64,000 nucleotides of DNA. It comes from Mesostigma viride (Eukaryota > Streptophyta > Mesostigmatophyceae > Mesostigmatales > Mesostigmataceae). Positions within the stretch are counted from its first letter, which is position 1, and the number at the start of each line of letters is the position of its first letter. The notes below the pieces were generated by a model. That model was not told the origin of the DNA. It worked only from the letters and a program-made list of their open reading frames with translations, and did no database searches. Below are positions 60,497 through 64,000 of this stretch, piece by piece. The position numbers and the translations under genes were made by a program. The stretch covers positions 3,099,634-3,163,633 of the forward strand of contig RPFO01000175.1 of NCBI GenBank assembly GCA_009746045.1, read 5' to 3'.

Positions 60497-61222
60497 TAGG
60501 GTTGTACCGAATAGCGTTTTGGCTTGCCGAATCGGATACTCGGACCAGGGGGGTGCCCCGAACCCGATGCCGAATATATTTGGAGGTAGAGCTTGCCTCC
60601 CGATACCGATACCGAATATGTTCCGAGCGGAAGGGCCCTTCCCGAATCGAACACCGAATAGTTCTCCGAACTATATTCGGACGCCGATCGAATAATGACG
60701 ACAGTAGCTACTATTTTCACTACAACGTATTAGGTAGACAACTTGTATCATTTATATGAATGAGACTTATATTAATTATATTGTATCAATTATATCAATT
60801 TCTAATTAATTAATTAATTATATCAATGAGATACACTAAACCTACCTAATAGTGTTTAATACTTAGACGAGCACAATTGCCTTCCCTGCATAGTGCATTC
60901 AGCTTTTGGGCGTTGGCCTAACTCTGAGTCGGCGGAGGCATGACCGCGCCACTGAGCTGGTGAGTGGAGGCTGGAGGCTGCGCCGCCCGCTAGTAGGGGT
61001 ACTACTATTCGATATTCGGAACTACGAATATATTCGTCGAATAGTAGGGTGTCCCGATTTCGATACCGAACATGTTCGGAAGTAGAGCTTGCCTCCCGAT
61101 ACCGATACCGAATATGCCATATTCGGACGGACAGACCGTTCGCCGTATACTGAACAAATTCGGTGTTCGGTTCGGTATTCGGGGGATATTCGGTATTCGG
61201 AACACTATTCGGTACAATCCTA
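60497..61222. mobile_element. hAT-like MITE, 726 bp
   Basis: Perfect 8-bp target duplication GTTGGCAC (60489-60496 and 61223-61230). TIRs begin TAGG(G/A)TTGTACCGAATAG. The interior is packed with CCGAATA/TATTCGG motifs in both directions, as subterminal transposase-binding repeats would be. Excision rejoins LPVGT to GGARYSPTN in frame. Confidence 0.85.
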
Positions 61223-61230
61223 GTTGGCAC

Positions 61231-61403
61231 TGGGGGCGCTCGGTACTCCCCAACCAACACGACAGCCAACGGTAACACGCCTTTATTTGCGAATCTGCTG
61301 GCAGAATCTGCGCTGGTTGCATGCAATGCTTCTTTCGCACGCCCCGCTGAGCAGCTTGCCATCTTTTTTGGGCCGTCGGATCGGGTGGTGTGCCTTGACT
61401 ATA
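61231..61403 (+). pseudogene. LINE B ORF2, endonuclease middle part
   Basis: Continues GGARYSPTNTTANGNTP through LFANLLAESALVACNASF to CLDY, where the second insert begins. Corresponds to GGCQHAPNGTV...CIDYVVM of LINE A. Confidence 0.8.
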
Positions 61404-61829
61404 AAGGAGGCAACCAGCGCAGGCCAGAAATCGGGAGAATTCGGACCATGGTAGCTCAAGCCTGCCGTTATCTTGTCCGCGTGTTCGAGTCGTTCAGGAT
61501 GATGAAGATGAATAGTGATGGAAATGTGTATCCTTGTGCATTGAGATTATGGCTGGCTTACGTGTAGAGCGACTAGATGACCTAGACGGTGGGGCCGGAA
61601 ACAGCATGCTTGATCAGGGCGTGTGTTTCGAGCCTAACTGGCCGGGAGTGTCTAGTGGTGAGCACCATTGCCGCGATCGCTCTCCCACCATTTACGAGGA
61701 AATACCCGAAAATGGAAAACCACTGAAAAGGTCTAGCTAGTCAGTCATCACGTTAGCCATGCCATGATTTCAAACGTCCAAGAACTGCACACAGTGCAAA
61801 GGCAAAAAGCCGGAGGACAGCACTTAATT
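61404..61829 (-). mobile_element. 426-bp insertion with the ~300-bp dispersed repeat, copy 2
   Basis: Flanked by a perfect 10-bp duplication CTTGACTATA (61394-61403 and 61830-61839). 61404-61698 is the inverse of 28473-28770; the remaining ~130 bp is not shared. No terminal inverted repeats or poly-A tail are visible. A duplication of this length without TIR suggests a retroposon-like mechanism. Confidence 0.75.
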
Positions 61830-62750
61830 CTTGACTATATCTGCGTACGTCGGGCTCAGCGCCCCTCAGTTGTCGATGCTCGCGCCCTGCACGATTCTGT
61901 CAGCACGGTGGAATCTGATCACCGTCTCGTGCTCGCTCGCATCAGATTGCGGTTTCCTGGGGTGAAACCGTCGCGACAGCTGGCGCCTCAGCCAGATCTG
62001 AAGGTGCTCCGGATTGTGCTGAAGGATGCCGACAAGATGTCAGCAGCAGAGCAGGCCGCTATGTCGCACAGGGATGATTTCCTGGCCGTCTTCGACGCCC
62101 GGGGCAGCCGACAGCAGTTACTCGCCATTCCGCCGCCGGGTGATATTTCAGTGATCCTCCGCGGTGTCGCTGCCAAGTATCGCCTGGCTGCCCGCACCCT
62201 CCCCACCTTGCCTCCGCGCCGACAGCTTGCTGTCCACCGTCACGCACCGACAGTGGTCGCCGCCAGGCAGATGCTCCGCCGCAACAGCCGGGGATCCGAT
62301 CGCCAAACCTGGATTGCAAGCAGCTCCGAGCTGAGGGCCGCCTACGAGCAGGCTGAGAAGGCAGATGCTCAGCAGATGGTCAAGGACCTGCGCAGCTGCC
62401 AGCAGAAGCACGACGGCAAGGGGGCCTGGTTCTGGTACAAGCGCCTCGGGCACCCGGACGGCCTCGGCCGGCCCCACCGCCACGACGTCCCCGGCGCCCC
62501 AGCCAAGCGGCTTCGTACCTGGGCCACGGCCACGGCCGAGGTCGTGGGGACAGCTGCGCCGCCCCCGCCCCTGTTCCCAGCCGCCGCCGCCCGCCCGGCC
62601 GCCCTGGCCGGCCCCGCTGGGCCCCCGGCCCCGCCTAGGTCAGCGGCAGACTACCTAGTCCCCCCGCTGGTCGGCCCACTTGGCGACCCGTCTGACATGC
62701 CTCCTTTCCCCTCTCGCGAGGTCACGGAGGCGGTCCAGCGCGGCCCTGCA
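61830..62750 (+). pseudogene. LINE B ORF2, endonuclease end and linker
   Basis: LDYICVRRAQ, then VESDHRLVLARIRLRFPG (SDH catalytic motif), then the RT-linker region (KDLRSCQQKHDGKGAWFWYK) and an Ala/Pro-rich tract. A single-base shift at about 62745 separates it from the RT. Confidence 0.82.
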
Positions 62751-64000
62751 TTATGACGCAGCCACCGGCTCTGACGAGATTCCTGCCGCAGTTGTAAAAC
62801 TTGCAGCCGAATTCGAGGACACAGGTGTTATGCTGCTCTTCCGGGACATCTGCAACCGCCTTCTGCTGTCGTCGCAACCACCTCCAGCGGCCTGGCAACA
62901 CAGTTTTCGCACGATGCTGTACAAGTTCAAGGGGTCGCCTGCCGACCCCGGCACCTACAGAGGGGTGTGCATTCAAAGTGCCCCCCTCAAGCTTCTTATA
63001 TGCGGCTCATCCTGAACCGCCTGCGCACGGCCCTGGACGGTCACCTCAGCGAGTCTCAGCACGGCTTCCGTTCAGGTCGCAACACAGTACAGGCGCTCTT
63101 CGCTACTCGCCGACTTGTGGATGAACTGCAACGCCTTCAGCCTGGTGAGTCCCCTTTGCACCTTGTGCTGGTGGACTTCATCAAAGCCTTCGATTCGGTT
63201 TTCTGGCCTGCGCTTTGGGACATCCTCGAGCTGTTCGGGATCCCCCGCCCCCTGATTGCTGTCATCCGCAACCTGTATGAAGGGTCCAACACTTCGGTGC
63301 GCACTTCTTACAGGACCACGCTACCATGCCCTTTACAGAAGGGTGTATGGCAGGGCTGCGTGCTGTCGCCCTACCTGTTCATTATTGTTGTCGAATACGT
63401 AATGATTCAGGCGCGCAAGCGATTTGCCCGCATCGTGGGTAGGGAACCAGGGGTGCAGGTTGCTAACCACTTCTGGCATGGCGGAGCCGACACGGAAATT
63501 CGGCTGGCAGACATCATCTACTACGCAGACGACACCACCCTCTTCGAGGACACTGGGCACGTGCAGACATGGCTTGACTGCCTGGCTATCGAGGCCGGTG
63601 CAGTGGGGCTTGAGGTCAGCAAGAAGACAGAGGCCCTGGCGGTTGGGCTCACCTACTCACCGCCACCCCTCTATATCTCCTCGACGGCTCTCGAGTCCTG
63701 TATCGGGACCGCGTCAAGCTGCTGGGCAGCCTGCTCCCCAGCTGCGAGATTGATGTGGACCATCGCATCTCCCTCGCCTGGCACGCTTTACGCCAGTACC
63801 GGGCCCTGTGGCGCAAGCCCCTGGGCAAGATCGAGAAACAGGACCTGTTCAAGGTCCTCGTCCTTCCTGTTCTCACGTATGGGGCCGAGACGTGGACCCT
63901 CACCGCCGACCTGGCCCGCAAGCTGGACGGCGCGGTCACCAACATGCTGCGCTCCATTTTCAGAGTAGGATATGCTGCTCATGTCCGCAATGAGGACCTG
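62750..64000 (+). pseudogene. LINE B reverse transcriptase, runs off window
   Basis: DEIPAAVVKLAAEF, FRTMLYKFKGSP, YRGVCIQSAPLK, a shift at about 62995, then MRLILNRLRTAL, VDFIKAFDSVFW (motif A), KGVWQGCVLSPYLF (B), IIYYADDTTLF (C), EVSKKTEALAVG (D). A shift near 63690 leads to VKLLGSLLP (E) and LTYGAETWTLTADLARKLDG. The 3' UTR and tail lie to the right of the window. Confidence 0.88.

Larger units (their letters stand above)
58158..64000 (+). mobile_element. LINE B, RTE-like retrotransposon, 3' end beyond window
   Basis: Same architecture as LINE A with clearly diverged proteins: short 5' UTR, ORF1, ORF2 with Pro-rich linker, APE endonuclease and RT. Interrupted by a hAT-like MITE (60497-61222) and a 426-bp insert (61404-61829). 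Several single-base frameshifts. Unlike LINE A, no 5' monomers are visible. Confidence 0.85.

Overview
This is a nuclear segment of a eukaryote, most likely a green alga or other plant-lineage protist. The evidence is two intron-rich genes whose proteins read like plant homologues, GT-AG introns plus at least one apparent AT-AC (U12-type) intron, a transit-peptide-like N-terminus, and a dense load of non-LTR retrotransposons, TIR transposons and microsatellites. The species cannot be fixed from sequence alone. The left 27 kb is genic and the right 36 kb is nested mobile DNA.

Genic part. Positions 1-8671 (minus) hold a 12-exon gene for a HAD-superfamily subfamily IG 5'-nucleotidase; its 3' end lies beyond the left edge. 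Positions 10160-27268 (plus) hold a gene of about 23 exons for an intracellular-type Na+/H+ (K+/H+) exchanger of the NHX5/6-NHE6/7/9 group. The two are head to head across a 1.5-kb intergenic region. Their introns contain microsatellites, a 1.3-kb heptanucleotide satellite and, repeatedly, degenerate copies of the neighbouring exon edges with their splice sites.

Mobile part. An RTE-like LINE (LINE A) starts at about 29.06 kb with 5' tandem monomers and ends in a (TTAA)n tail at 58157. It is split by three insertions: an 18.9-kb element with about 32-bp terminal inverted repeats and an ACA target duplication (32329-51250), a 2.6-kb insert with a PHD-finger ORF (about 52030-54643), and a 1.77-kb TIR element (54939-56710). 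Removing each insert restores the LINE reading frame at the junction. The 18.9-kb element carries a minus-strand DDE/RNase H-fold-like transposase candidate, a Tudor-like ORF, a coiled-coil gene, a hAT-like MITE and several satellites. A second LINE (LINE B) begins at about 58160, is cut by a hAT-like MITE (60497-61222) and a 426-bp insert (61404-61829), and runs off the right edge. Both LINEs carry frameshifts and look dead.

Exon models were assembled by eye from reading frame, splice consensus and remembered family motifs. No alignment or database search was run.
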